DNA of 64,000 bases from assembly GCF_006540085.1 (NCBI RefSeq), contig NZ_BJOG01000002.1, positions 248,001 through 312,000 of the forward strand, read 5' to 3'. This document shows positions 35,776 to 43,685 of this stretch, one piece after another. A program made the translations under genes and the position numbers. The stretch is from Microbacterium oxydans. Its GTDB lineage: Bacteria; Actinomycetota; Actinomycetes; Actinomycetales; Microbacteriaceae. The notes below the pieces were generated by a model that was not told the DNA's origin, did not search any database, and worked only from the letters and a program-made list of their open reading frames with translations. Numbering within the stretch: position 1 is the stretch's first letter; each line of letters opens with the position of its first letter.

Positions 35776-37278
35776 TCAGAAGCGCGGGCGAACTGGCTCG
35801 TCCGGTGCCGGCTCGTCTGGCGGTGACTCGTCGGTGAACACCACCGTGTTCTGGGGTGGTGGGCGGTCGATGTACTCGCGCCCGGTCGGGCTCGTCCATT
35901 CCAAGACGCCACCTGGGCGCTGCTCGACATGCCAGGGGGAATGGTGTTTGAGCATGTGATGTCGTCGGCAGAATGCGGAGAGGTTCGATTCGCAGGTGGC
36001 ACCGCCGCTCGAGGCCGCATGATTGTGGTCGAGGTCGCACTTTCGGGCGACGATCCCGCACCCGGGGAACCGGCAGCGTTGATCTCGGGCTCGAAGGTGT
36101 CGTCGCAGCCGCGCGTTCGGTCGGTAGCGATCCACCGCGAGCATCTCGCCGGAGATCGGATGCGTGAGCACCCGATCCCACCCGGAGGTGAGACCGGCGA
36201 GTGCTCGAGCAGTCGCCGTGTCGATCGGAACCACACCGTCGAGCTCGGCCGGCGGCGGCACAACGTCGAGCTCGGCCGGCGGCGGCACAACGTCGAGCTC
36301 GGCCGGCGGCGGCACGGAACCTGCTCGCGGCGGCACGGAACCGGGCACGAACGGGAGCCCCTGTCGTGTGGCATCGTCGCGGCCCATCAGCGTCATCACC
36401 GGAACCGTGACCTCGACGCGGGCCTCGATCTCTCCGAGCAGGCCGTCGGCGGTGTCGTGTCCGGTGGGCGTTCCGGTCAGCACGAGGTCGGTCAGCAGGT
36501 CAGTGCGCAGCTGATCGACCGTACGCGCCTCGCGGTCGTGCTCCTCGGTGGTGCTTACATCAGCGGTGCTTACATCAGCGGTGCCTTCATCAGCGGTGCC
36601 TTCATCAGCGGTGCCTTGATCAACAACGGCGCTCTGCTGCTTCACCGCATGAGCCATCTGCGAGAGCCGATCGAACATACCGTGCACGAGCACGGCGGGA
36701 GCCTGGACGCCGAGCTCGGCCATGCCGTCTTCGAGGTCGCGCACCCAGACCCGACGCCTCTCCCGCGCATCGAGGTGCCTCTCGGTGAGCGTGCGCTCCT
36801 GGAACCGCTCCGCGAGCCGGCGGGCCAGCCTGCGCAGCCGGTTGGGGGATTCGCCCGCGGCCAGTTCCACCGCCTCGTCAGCGAACGCCTGTCGATCCGC
36901 CGCGTGCTCGAGGTGCGCGCCCGCATCGACGATGACGCGCGAATGCGCCGCGCTGATGCGCCCCTCGCCCTGGGCCCGCCACACGGCCGGGAAGCGTTCG
37001 ACCAGCCAGGAGGCGTCGGCCATCCGCCGTTCCACCGTGCGGTCGCTCACGCGCTGTGCGGCCCCGATCTCGGCGGCCACGGCGCGGATTGCAATGTCTC
37101 CCCGGTCGGGGTGCTCCGCGGCGCGGGCGATGTCGACGGCGAGGCGCCCTGCCATCGCCAGCATGCCGTCGCGAGCGGCGTGCATGCTGCTCAGCGTGGC
37201 CTCCGCCGCTTCGAGCGACGCGACCAGATCGGCGAGCATCGCCATCTGGGTGTCCGTCGCGTCGAGCAGTGCGTTCAT
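35776..37278 (-). CDS. DUF222 / HNH endonuclease domain protein (13E12-type), with in-frame tandem repeats
   Basis: A 500-residue protein with an N-terminal DUF222 helical domain (~1-200) and a C-terminal HNH nuclease (CRFPGCGIVARKCDLDHNH, then LSAFCRRHHMLKHH; the Cys pairs and catalytic His are present). Such genes are multicopy in Actinobacteria (REP13E12 family in mycobacteria); function is unresolved. Between the domains are two repeat arrays: five 15-bp units (36550-36624, pentapeptide GTADE/STADV) and three 27-bp units (36238-36318, PPPAELDVV). Both periods keep the frame. These arrays suggest length variation between strains. Confidence 0.9.
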   Translation of the reverse strand: MNALLDATDTQMAMLADLVASLEAAEATLSSMHAARDGMLAMAGRLAVDIARAAEHPDRGDIAIRAVAAEIGAAQRVSDRTVERRMADASWLVERFPAVWRAQGEGRISAAHSRVIVDAGAHLEHAADRQAFADEAVELAAGESPNRLRRLARRLAERFQERTLTERHLDARERRRVWVRDLEDGMAELGVQAPAVLVHGMFDRLSQMAHAVKQQSAVVDQGTADEGTADEGTADVSTADVSTTEEHDREARTVDQLRTDLLTDLVLTGTPTGHDTADGLLGEIEARVEVTVPVMTLMGRDDATRQGLPFVPGSVPPRAGSVPPPAELDVVPPPAELDVVPPPAELDGVVPIDTATARALAGLTSGWDRVLTHPISGEMLAVDRYRPNARLRRHLRARDQRCRFPGCGIVARKCDLDHNHAASSGGATCESNLSAFCRRHHMLKHHSPWHVEQRPGGVLEWTSPTGREYIDRPPPQNTVVFTDESPPDEPAPDEPVRPRF

Positions 37279-37338
37279 GGACTCAGTCCATCATGGGCCA
37301 CCGACATTCCGACGGCGGCGGCACTCGGGTGAGATCGC

Positions 37339-38196
37339 TCAGCCGCGAAGCTCTCGGGTCGCCTGGCCGGTGCGCTGCAGCGCGTCGACCGTCTCGGCGT
37401 AGCGGCGCTTGGCGACGCCGAGGAACAGGCAGTCCACGAGGGTGAGCTGGGCGATGCGACTCACCATCGCCCCCGCGCGGAAGCTCGACTCGCGCACCTC
37501 GGTGAACAGCGCATGGTCGGCCGCGCGGGCGAGCGGAGAGTGCTTGGCGGAGGTGACCGCGACCGTGGTCGCGCCGCTCGCACGCGCGGTCTCCAGGAAC
37601 CGCACGGTCTCGAGGGTCGAACCCGAGTGCGAGAAGCCGATGGCGACCGTGCCCGCGGTGGGCAGCGCCGACACGGCGACGGCCTCGTGGGGGTCGGCGG
37701 GCATGTGGGCGTTGCGTCCGACACGGAGCAGCTTGTGGCTGAGGTCCTCGGCCACGAAGCGGCTGGCACCGAGGCCGTAGAGGAGGACGCGCTCCCCGCG
37801 GTCGATCGCGTCGACGGCAGCCTCGAGCACCTCGAAGTCGAGCCGCGCGACGGTCTCCTCGATGGCCAGCAGCTCGAGTGATGCGACCTTCGACACCGCT
37901 TCCTGCAGGGTGTCCGACTCCGAGATCTCCGACCCGTAGGCGCCCCGTGCCGAGAACTGGGCGGCCTCCTTGCCGAGTTCGGAGGCCAGGGCCATGCGCA
38001 GCGGGGCGTACCCGCTGAAGCCGATCGCCCGGCAGAAGCGCACGACCGACGCGACGGAGGTGTCGCACTCCGCGGCGAGTTCGTTGATGGTGCTGTCGAT
38101 CACGACGGAGGGGTTCTCACGCACGACGAGGGCGATGCGGGCGAGGGAAGGGGTCAGCGTGGATGCTGCCGCTTCGATCGTCGACTGGATGCTCAT
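37339..38196 (-). CDS. MurR/RpiR family transcriptional regulator
   Basis: A 285-residue regulator: N-terminal RpiR HTH (INELAAECDTSVASVVRFCRAIGF region, residues ~38-62) and a C-terminal SIS phosphosugar-binding domain (LLYGLGASRFVAEDLSHKL, IGFSHSGSTLET). Divergent from a sugar kinase and murQ, so it most likely senses MurNAc-6-phosphate or GlcNAc-6-phosphate, as MurR does in E. coli. Start ATG 38196 with GGAGG. Confidence 0.92.
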   Translation of the reverse strand: MSIQSTIEAAASTLTPSLARIALVVRENPSVVIDSTINELAAECDTSVASVVRFCRAIGFSGYAPLRMALASELGKEAAQFSARGAYGSEISESDTLQEAVSKVASLELLAIEETVARLDFEVLEAAVDAIDRGERVLLYGLGASRFVAEDLSHKLLRVGRNAHMPADPHEAVAVSALPTAGTVAIGFSHSGSTLETVRFLETARASGATTVAVTSAKHSPLARAADHALFTEVRESSFRAGAMVSRIAQLTLVDCLFLGVAKRRYAETVDALQRTGQATRELRG

Positions 38197-38315
38197 GCCG
38201 TCCTCCGTCGTGGTGAGTGCGAGGTGTGAGGTGCGAGGTGTAAATTCTTTTTGCCGAGTCTACTTCCGATGTAGGCTCTTTTCACAGACTTTTTCGCCGA
38301 TCCGGAGGAGGGCCC
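38197..38315. promoter_or_regulatory. Divergent promoter region, RpiR regulator / sugar kinase
   Basis: An A/T-rich island in a GC-rich context. TTGCCG (38251-38256) and TAGGCT (38272-38277) form a candidate promoter for the kinase with a short 15-bp spacer. Repeated CTTTTT runs (near 38246, 38278 and 38289) are candidate RpiR contact sites. The kinase RBS is GGAGGAGGG at 38304-38312. Confidence 0.45.
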
Positions 38316-39212
38316 ATGGACGCACGCGTCACGGCATCCGTCGACCTCGGCAAGTCGCGGTGCCGCGTCCTCGTCACCGGCCCCGACCGCCGGATCGAGC
38401 GTGACGGCGTCGGAGCGCCCGGACTCGCCGCAGCGGGCGGGGTGAAGAGCGCGCTCGAGGCCATCCTGCGGCTCCTGTCGGGCGACGAGGGTCTGGAGCT
38501 GGTCGGGGTGGGTGCGGCCGGCGCATGGCTCGCACCCGATGCTGCGCGGGATCTGGCCTCATCGCTCGCCGCGGCGACCGGAGCGCAGACCGCTGTCGCG
38601 TCCGACGTGGTCACCGCTCATGCGGGAGCCCTCGACGGCGGCGCCGGCGTGCTCCTCATCGCCGGGACCGGGGCGGCCGCGTTGGGCATCGACTCCGACG
38701 GCGCGCGCCTCGTCGACGGCTGGGGCCCTGAGCTCGGCGACCTCGGCAGCGGCTCGTGGCTCGGACGGGAAGCGCTGCGCGCCGTACTGCGCGCGAACGA
38801 CTCGCTGGGGCCGAGCACGGTCCTCACCGCGGCGATCGCCGATCCGGTCGGCGACGTCTCCGACATCCAGGCGTGGCTCGCGGGCGGCGAGCCCCTTCCG
38901 CGGCGCCTCGCGACGCTCGCGCCCCTCGTGCTCGATGCCGCGCAGAACGGCGATGCGGCTGCCTCCGCGATCGTCGACGAGGGCGTCCGTCTGCTCACGG
39001 CGACGGCCACCGCCGCTTCCGCGCGCACCGCCGACACCGTCATCCACGGCGGTCTGACCGACCACGTCTGGTTCCGCCAGCAGCTCACGTCGTCCCTGCA
39101 GGCAGCCGAGCGTCGGGTCGTGCCCGCGCGCGGCGACGCCCTCGACGGGGCGCTGCTTCTCGCGCGCCGCACCGACCTCCCCCATGAAAGGTTCGTCCAC
39201 CGTGCCGAATGA
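38316..39212 (+). CDS. BadF/BcrA-type ATPase, N-acetylmuramate/N-acetylglucosamine kinase (MurK-like)
   Basis: A 298-residue ASKHA-fold kinase: phosphate-1 loop near the N-terminus (SVDLGKSRCRVLV), central AGTGAAALGIDSDG with the catalytic region GWGPELGDLGSGSWLGREALR, and a C-terminal HGGLTDH. This is the eukaryotic-type GlcNAc kinase family, which includes MurK of Clostridium acetobutylicum, a MurNAc/GlcNAc kinase. Placed directly before murQ, it likely makes MurNAc-6-phosphate from unphosphorylated MurNAc, meaning no PTS is needed. Confidence 0.88.
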   Translation: MDARVTASVDLGKSRCRVLVTGPDRRIERDGVGAPGLAAAGGVKSALEAILRLLSGDEGLELVGVGAAGAWLAPDAARDLASSLAAATGAQTAVASDVVTAHAGALDGGAGVLLIAGTGAAALGIDSDGARLVDGWGPELGDLGSGSWLGREALRAVLRANDSLGPSTVLTAAIADPVGDVSDIQAWLAGGEPLPRRLATLAPLVLDAAQNGDAAASAIVDEGVRLLTATATAASARTADTVIHGGLTDHVWFRQQLTSSLQAAERRVVPARGDALDGALLLARRTDLPHERFVHRAE

Positions 39213-40137
39213 CGACTCCCGCCTGACCGCCCTCCTCTCCGTGCTGGAGCGCCTCGACACCGAGGCCTCGACGACGGAGCGGGGCGACCTCGACCTGCTC
39301 GGCACGGCCGAGCTCGTGCGACGGATGAACGCGGAGGACCGCCGGGTGCCGGAAGCCGTCGCCGAGCGCGCGGAGGAGATCGCGACTGCCGTCGACGGCA
39401 TCACCGAGCGGTTCCGTCGCGGCGGACGCCTCATCTACATCGGAGCGGGCACCGCGGGCCGCATCGGCGTGCTCGACGCGAGCGAGTGCCCGCCGACGTT
39501 CGGCACGGACCCCTCGATGGTGGTCGGTCTGATCGCGGGTGGTGAGACGGCCATCCGCTCCGCCGTCGAGAACGCCGAGGACGATGACGCGGCCGCCGAG
39601 GCGTCGCTGCGCGAGCTCGGACTCACCGAGCGCGACACGGTGGTGGGCATCTCGGCCTCCGGCCGTACTCCTTACGTCGTCGGCGGCCTGACGTACGCGC
39701 GCGGCATCGGCGCGTTCACGGTGGCGATAGCGTCGAACGCCGACTCCGAGATCGGGGCCGCGGCCGAGGTCGCGATCGAGGTCGTCACCGGACCCGAGTT
39801 CATCTCCGGGTCCACGCGGCTGAAGTCCGGGACGGCGCAGAAGCTCGTCGTGAACATGCTCACGACGCTGTCGATGATCAACCTCGGCAAGACGTATCGC
39901 GGCGTCATGGTCGATCTGCTGGCCACGAACGAGAAGCTGCACGCCCGTTCGATCCGCACGGTGTCGCAGCTGTCCGGCGTCGACACCGCGGGGGCGGCCA
40001 CGGCGCTGCAGGCGGCGGACGGCTCGGTCAAGCTCGCGCTGCTGATGCTCGCCGCCGATGCGACGGCGGATGCTGCGGCGTCCGCGCTCGACGAGGCCGA
40101 CGGGATCCTTCGCGACGCCATCACCGCGCTCGCCTGA
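39184..40137 (+). CDS. murQ: N-acetylmuramic acid 6-phosphate etherase
   Basis: Cleaves the D-lactyl ether of MurNAc-6-phosphate to GlcNAc-6-phosphate in peptidoglycan amino-sugar salvage. ~317 residues with the SIS domain; signatures include YIGAGTAGRIGVLDASECPPTF, ENAEDD and GRTPYV plus FISGSTRLKSGTAQK (MurQ-specific). It overlaps the kinase gene's end. The ATG at 39184 and the GTG at 39202 are both possible; the GTG has AAAGG at moderate distance upstream. Confidence 0.95.
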   Translation: MKGSSTVPNDDSRLTALLSVLERLDTEASTTERGDLDLLGTAELVRRMNAEDRRVPEAVAERAEEIATAVDGITERFRRGGRLIYIGAGTAGRIGVLDASECPPTFGTDPSMVVGLIAGGETAIRSAVENAEDDDAAAEASLRELGLTERDTVVGISASGRTPYVVGGLTYARGIGAFTVAIASNADSEIGAAAEVAIEVVTGPEFISGSTRLKSGTAQKLVVNMLTTLSMINLGKTYRGVMVDLLATNEKLHARSIRTVSQLSGVDTAGAATALQAADGSVKLALLMLAADATADAAASALDEADGILRDAITALA

Positions 40138-40161
40138 TCGGCGCGCTTCCCGCGCGTCCGA

Positions 40162-40167
40162 TACGGT
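40162..40167 (+). promoter_or_regulatory. -10 box of a leaderless promoter for the SDR gene (TACGGT)
   Basis: TACGGT is followed immediately by an ATG (40168) and, after 6 nt, by a second in-frame ATG (40174). The recurrent 6-nt spacing in this window favours the second ATG as the start. Confidence 0.5.
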
Positions 40168-40173
40168 ATGCGG

Positions 40174-40839
40174 ATGCCCCTCGCTCTGATCACCGGCGCT
40201 GCGCGCGCCGACAGCATCGCCGCCGGAATCGTCCCCCGACTGCGCGCCGCCGGCTGGACCGTCGTCACCAGCGACCTGCGCGATGCCGACCACCCCGCCG
40301 ACCTCTCCACGGTCGAGGGGCCAGAAGCGCTGATCGCGGAGGTGACGGCGGCTCACGGACCGATCACCGCCCTCATCCTGAGTCACGCGCACGATGTGGA
40401 GTCAGGAGTGCTCGACACCACAGCGGAGAGCTTCGATCTGCACGTCGCCGTGAACGCGCGAGCGACCCTGCTGCTGATCGCGGCCTTCGCCCGTCAGGTC
40501 GGCGACGACGGGGGAGTGGTCCTGGCGTTGACCAGCGACCACGTGACCGGCAACCTCCCCTACGGCGCGTCGAAGGGGGCGCTCGACCGCCTCGTCATCT
40601 CCGCGGCGCGCGAGCTCGGCCCCCGGGGGATCTCCGCGAACGTGCTGAACCCCGGACCGGTCGACACCGGCTGGATGGACGACGAGACGCGCACGGGCCT
40701 GGCCGGGATGACCCCGCTCGGACGCCTCGGCCGGCCCGCGGATGTGGCGGCCGTGGTGGAGTTCCTCGTGTCCGACGAGGGTCGCTGGATCTCGGGGCAG
40801 CTGCTGAAGTCCGACGGGGCCTTCTCGGCGCAGTACTGA
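40174..40839 (+). CDS. SDR family oxidoreductase
   Basis: A 221-residue short-chain dehydrogenase. Catalytic YxxxK is visible as YGASK, followed by the NPGPVDTGWM region and a C-terminal ISGQLLKSDGAFSAQY typical of FabG-like SDRs. The N-terminal nucleotide-binding motif is atypical (TGAARADSIAAGI instead of TGxxxGIG), so cofactor binding may differ. It is 36 nt after murQ with its own leaderless start; role in amino-sugar metabolism is not established. Confidence 0.85.
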   Translation: MPLALITGAARADSIAAGIVPRLRAAGWTVVTSDLRDADHPADLSTVEGPEALIAEVTAAHGPITALILSHAHDVESGVLDTTAESFDLHVAVNARATLLLIAAFARQVGDDGGVVLALTSDHVTGNLPYGASKGALDRLVISAARELGPRGISANVLNPGPVDTGWMDDETRTGLAGMTPLGRLGRPADVAAVVEFLVSDEGRWISGQLLKSDGAFSAQY

Positions 40840-40845
40840 CTGACG

Positions 40846-40919
40846 CCGGGCCTGCGACCTGCGGGCCCGGTGCCTGTGCCTGTGCCTGTGCCCTGCAGGC
40901 GCGGCTCCGCGGGCACAGG
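40846..40919. terminator. Convergent terminator region (two hairpins and a GTGCCT repeat)
   Basis: First stem CCGGGCC/GGCCCGG (40846-40870); second stem CCTGTGCCC/GGGCACAGG (40885-40919) with an inner CGG/CCG pairing. Between them the 6-bp unit GTGCCT is repeated about four times (40870-40893). The second hairpin ends 1 nt before the amine oxidase stop, so it can serve both convergent genes. Confidence 0.65.
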
Positions 40920-40920
40920 A

Positions 40921-42906
40921 TCAGTGCCCGCAGGTGCAAGACCCTCCGCTGCAGCAGGCCGATGCCGCACCTCCGTGCGCCTGCGAGGACTCCGGCACGT
41001 CCATGGCCGGGTTCTGATCGAGGAACCCTGCGGGCTTGAACCAGAAGCCGGCGTAGTCGACGGGCATGATGGGCCAGTCCTCGGGTCGGGGGAAGTGCGT
41101 CAGGCCGAAGGTGTGCCAGAGCACGATGTCCTGTCCGTCGATGTCACGGTCCGCGGCGGCGTACTCCGGCAGTCCGGAGCCGCCCTGGTGGGCGTTCGGG
41201 TAGCGACCGGCCGGCCAGATCTGCCCCGGCTCGAAGCGCGTCGCCCACAGGTGCTTCGTCGCGAAGGCGGCGCGCGCGGCGACGGAGGACTCCGGGTCGG
41301 CCATCAGCAGCGCGGTCGGCTCCGGGATCAGGTGGTACGCCGTGGGTCGGCCGACGTGGTTCGTCCGCGAGGCGCTCTGCACCTCCCAGACCCGCGCCAC
41401 AGAGGAGTCCGCGTCGCGCTGCGCCTCCGACTCCGTGCGCAGCGGTGTCTCCGACCATGTGAAGGCGTTGCCGAAGGGGTTGTCCTCGCCCATCGGGATG
41501 CGCTGGGCATCCACCTCGACGAGCCGGTTGTCCTCGCCGTCGATCGCGACGTCGAGGCGCGCGCAGAACAGGTGCTGGTGGACCGGGGCGAACACGCCGG
41601 GCGCGAGTTCGGTCGCATGCCGCTGCCGCACGCCGGGTTCACCCGCACCGGCGAACACGATGCCCGTGGCTTTGGCGACGACCTCGATCGAGCCGTCGAG
41701 GCCGAAGTTCCAGTAGAAGCCGTAGTCGTAGTTGCCGATCGTGGAGAAGTACGACACCACGAACCGACGGGAGCGGCGCACGTCGGAGCGACCGGCGAGG
41801 TCGGTGTGCTTCCAGAGGATGCCGTAGTCCTCCTCGTGCATGCAGATCACGTTCGGGATCCGTACCGGGTGGCCGTGGTCGTCGGCGACGTAGCCGTCGA
41901 CGTACCGGATCACACCGAGGCAGTCGCAGCCGAGCTCGAGGTGGTTGGCGTTCTTGCCGAGCAGGTATTCGCCGGCGTCGAAGTAGCTGATCCAGAAGCG
42001 TCCGGGAGCGGTGTCGCCGTAGGGGACCACCATCTCCGGAACGCTCGCCCTGCTCAGCACGGATCGTCCCTGGAACGTGACGTCGTGCAGCACGAGTCCC
42101 TCGCGGGCGTTGAAGTCGACGCGCATCGACCAGCCCTCCCACTCCACGAGCGACCCGGTGACGGAGAAGCTGGGCCCCTCCGGCTGGGTGATCTCGATGG
42201 GCTTCAGAGTGGTGCGCGCCTCGCCCTGCACTTCGGGGTAGTAGTTGCCGTGTCCGGCCGGCACGGGCACGTCGCCATGGTCCTCGACGCGGATCACGCT
42301 GTTAGAGGTGAGGTCGATGTGCACGATGAGGCCTTCGACCGGGTGCGCCCACGGGGAGTCGTGCTCGTCGTACTTGAGGAACGTCAGCGAGCGGATCACC
42401 CGGCGGCCCACCTCGTCGGCACGCCCGGTGTATCCGGGAGCGAGGGGGCCGCAGAAGGCGAGAGCCATGTGCTCCTCGAGCCCCCGACGCTTCATCGCGG
42501 CCTGCCATTCCGGCGAGGCCTTCGCGATGCTTTCCGCGCGCTCGTACTCCTCGAACAGATACTGCGGCTGTCCGTAGGGCGGGGCGTCGTTCGGCACCCG
42601 GTGCGTGCGCAGCACCTCACGACGGGTGATCGAGACCACGACCTCCGTGGCGATCCCGGTGGCGATGTCGAGCAGTGTCACGTCGACGCGGCGGTCGACG
42701 GCGTATCCGGCGGTCCACGTCGCGAGCTCGTCCTTGGTGGGCTCGTCGGGGAGCAGCATCGGCACGCGGGTGGTCGCCGTCATCAGACCAGCGGCGTCGA
42801 GCACCTCACGGGCGGCGGCGATCTCGGTTCCGGTGAGGGGATCGTGCGGGTGCGGAGCGGCGATCTTCCCGATCGACACGGGCTGCGGAGCATGGTGGGA
42901 CATCAT
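40921..42906 (-). CDS. tynA: Copper-containing primary-amine oxidase (tyramine oxidase type) with Cys-rich tail
   Basis: A 661-residue quinoprotein that oxidatively deaminates primary amines to aldehydes, ammonia and hydrogen peroxide. The topaquinone precursor is Tyr393 in T-I-G-N-Y-D-Y; the catalytic base is Asp310 (SYFDAGEY); copper ligands include His443 and His445 (HQHLF) and a third His in GLTHFPRPEDWP. No signal peptide is seen. The last 13 residues (ACCSGGSCTCGH) are Cys/His-rich, unlike the catalytic domain, and could bind or deliver copper. ATG-ATG start (42906/42903) after GAGG. A TetR-type operator lies 15 bp upstream. Confidence 0.95.
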   Translation of the reverse strand: MMSHHAPQPVSIGKIAAPHPHDPLTGTEIAAAREVLDAAGLMTATTRVPMLLPDEPTKDELATWTAGYAVDRRVDVTLLDIATGIATEVVVSITRREVLRTHRVPNDAPPYGQPQYLFEEYERAESIAKASPEWQAAMKRRGLEEHMALAFCGPLAPGYTGRADEVGRRVIRSLTFLKYDEHDSPWAHPVEGLIVHIDLTSNSVIRVEDHGDVPVPAGHGNYYPEVQGEARTTLKPIEITQPEGPSFSVTGSLVEWEGWSMRVDFNAREGLVLHDVTFQGRSVLSRASVPEMVVPYGDTAPGRFWISYFDAGEYLLGKNANHLELGCDCLGVIRYVDGYVADDHGHPVRIPNVICMHEEDYGILWKHTDLAGRSDVRRSRRFVVSYFSTIGNYDYGFYWNFGLDGSIEVVAKATGIVFAGAGEPGVRQRHATELAPGVFAPVHQHLFCARLDVAIDGEDNRLVEVDAQRIPMGEDNPFGNAFTWSETPLRTESEAQRDADSSVARVWEVQSASRTNHVGRPTAYHLIPEPTALLMADPESSVAARAAFATKHLWATRFEPGQIWPAGRYPNAHQGGSGLPEYAAADRDIDGQDIVLWHTFGLTHFPRPEDWPIMPVDYAGFWFKPAGFLDQNPAMDVPESSQAHGGAASACCSGGSCTCGH

Positions 42907-42920
42907 CGACCTCACTATTT

Positions 42921-42936
42921 TCGAGCGACTGCTCAA
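42921..42936. promoter_or_regulatory. TetR operator copy 1, upstream of the amine oxidase gene
   Basis: TCGAGCGACTGCTCAA, sharing 13 of 16 bases in the same orientation with the second copy at 43658. The imperfect dyad is TTGAGC-N4-GCTCGA on the minus strand. It covers the expected promoter of the amine oxidase gene. Confidence 0.65.
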
Positions 42937-43019
42937 TAAACGGGTTGGCACGATGATAGGGCCGACAGCCCGTCCTTCGCAACGGGGCGTCTTCCCGACG
43001 AGGCGTGCGGAGGCGGGTC

Positions 43020-43604
43020 TCAGGCGCGCCAGGGGGCGAGCGCGGCGTCGAGCACGGCGAGGTGCGCGGCGGCGGACTGCGGCTCCGTGACCTCGACGAT
43101 CTGCTGCCCGTAGGTGATGGAGCGCAGCAGCGTCACGATCGTCTCGGTCGGGGTGTCGGTGCGCAGCTCGCCGTCCTCGACCGCCTCGCGCAGCGCGAGC
43201 CGGGTGCTCTCCTGCCAGGTGGCGAGGGTGGGTACCGCCGCGTCCGGCGCGGGGGCGAGTGCTGCGAGGCGCCCCCAGAATCCGACCACGACGTGCGCCT
43301 CGGTGCGGGTGCGCTCATCGATCGGGAGCACCTCGCGCATGAGTGCGTGGAGGCGGGGGAGGCCGCGAAGTCCTGCCGTGGCCGCGGCGATGCGCTCCTC
43401 GGTGCGCCGGGTCACCTCGGCCGCGGCTGCGCGGACGACCTCGTCGAAGCCGTCGAAGTAGTGCCAGAGTGCACCCGTCGCGACGCCCAGCTCCTTCGCG
43501 ACCGCCCGCGATGACACGCTCTCGTGTCCGTCGCGAGCGGCGACGGCGAGCAGCGCCTCGGCGATCTGCCTGCGGCGCTCATCGTGGTCGACGATGCGGG
43601 GCAT
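43020..43604 (-). CDS. TetR/AcrR family transcriptional regulator
   Basis: A 194-residue regulator: N-terminal HTH (RRRQIAEALLAVAARDGHESVSS with AKELGVATGALWHYFDG, residues ~8-50) and a helical ligand domain. The ATG at 43604 has GGAG just upstream. It lies between the amine oxidase and a divergent membrane protein, and two matching operators flank it, so it probably represses both neighbours and itself. Ligand unknown; an amine is a reasonable guess. Its N-terminus resembles the second TetR at 59191. Confidence 0.92.
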   Translation of the reverse strand: MPRIVDHDERRRQIAEALLAVAARDGHESVSSRAVAKELGVATGALWHYFDGFDEVVRAAAAEVTRRTEERIAAATAGLRGLPRLHALMREVLPIDERTRTEAHVVVGFWGRLAALAPAPDAAVPTLATWQESTRLALREAVEDGELRTDTPTETIVTLLRSITYGQQIVEVTEPQSAAAHLAVLDAALAPWRA

Positions 43605-43657
43605 GACTCCATCCTGGCGCATGGCGTCGAGACCTGCGGCATTGCGGTCTAGCGTTA

Positions 43658-43673
43658 TTGAGCGATTGATCAA
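43658..43673. promoter_or_regulatory. TetR operator copy 2, between the TetR gene and the divergent membrane protein
   Basis: TTGAGCGATTGATCAA, a dyad with one mismatch (TTGAGC / GATCAA). It ends directly at the -10 box of the plus-strand gene, and its end forms the -35 (TTGATC) of a minus-strand promoter whose -10 is TAGACC (16-bp spacer) for the TetR gene, so binding would block both. Confidence 0.7.
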
Positions 43674-43679
43674 TATACT
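43674..43679 (+). promoter_or_regulatory. -10 box of a leaderless promoter (TATACT)
   Basis: TATACT, then 6 nt, then the GTG at 43686. Directly abuts the TetR operator. Confidence 0.55.
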
Positions 43680-43685
43680 GCGGCT

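Noticed and set aside
40870..40893. GTGCCT repeat as a further stop-anchored array
   Set aside because: The period is 6, it carries no TGA and lies 30 bp after the stop codon, inside the terminator region.
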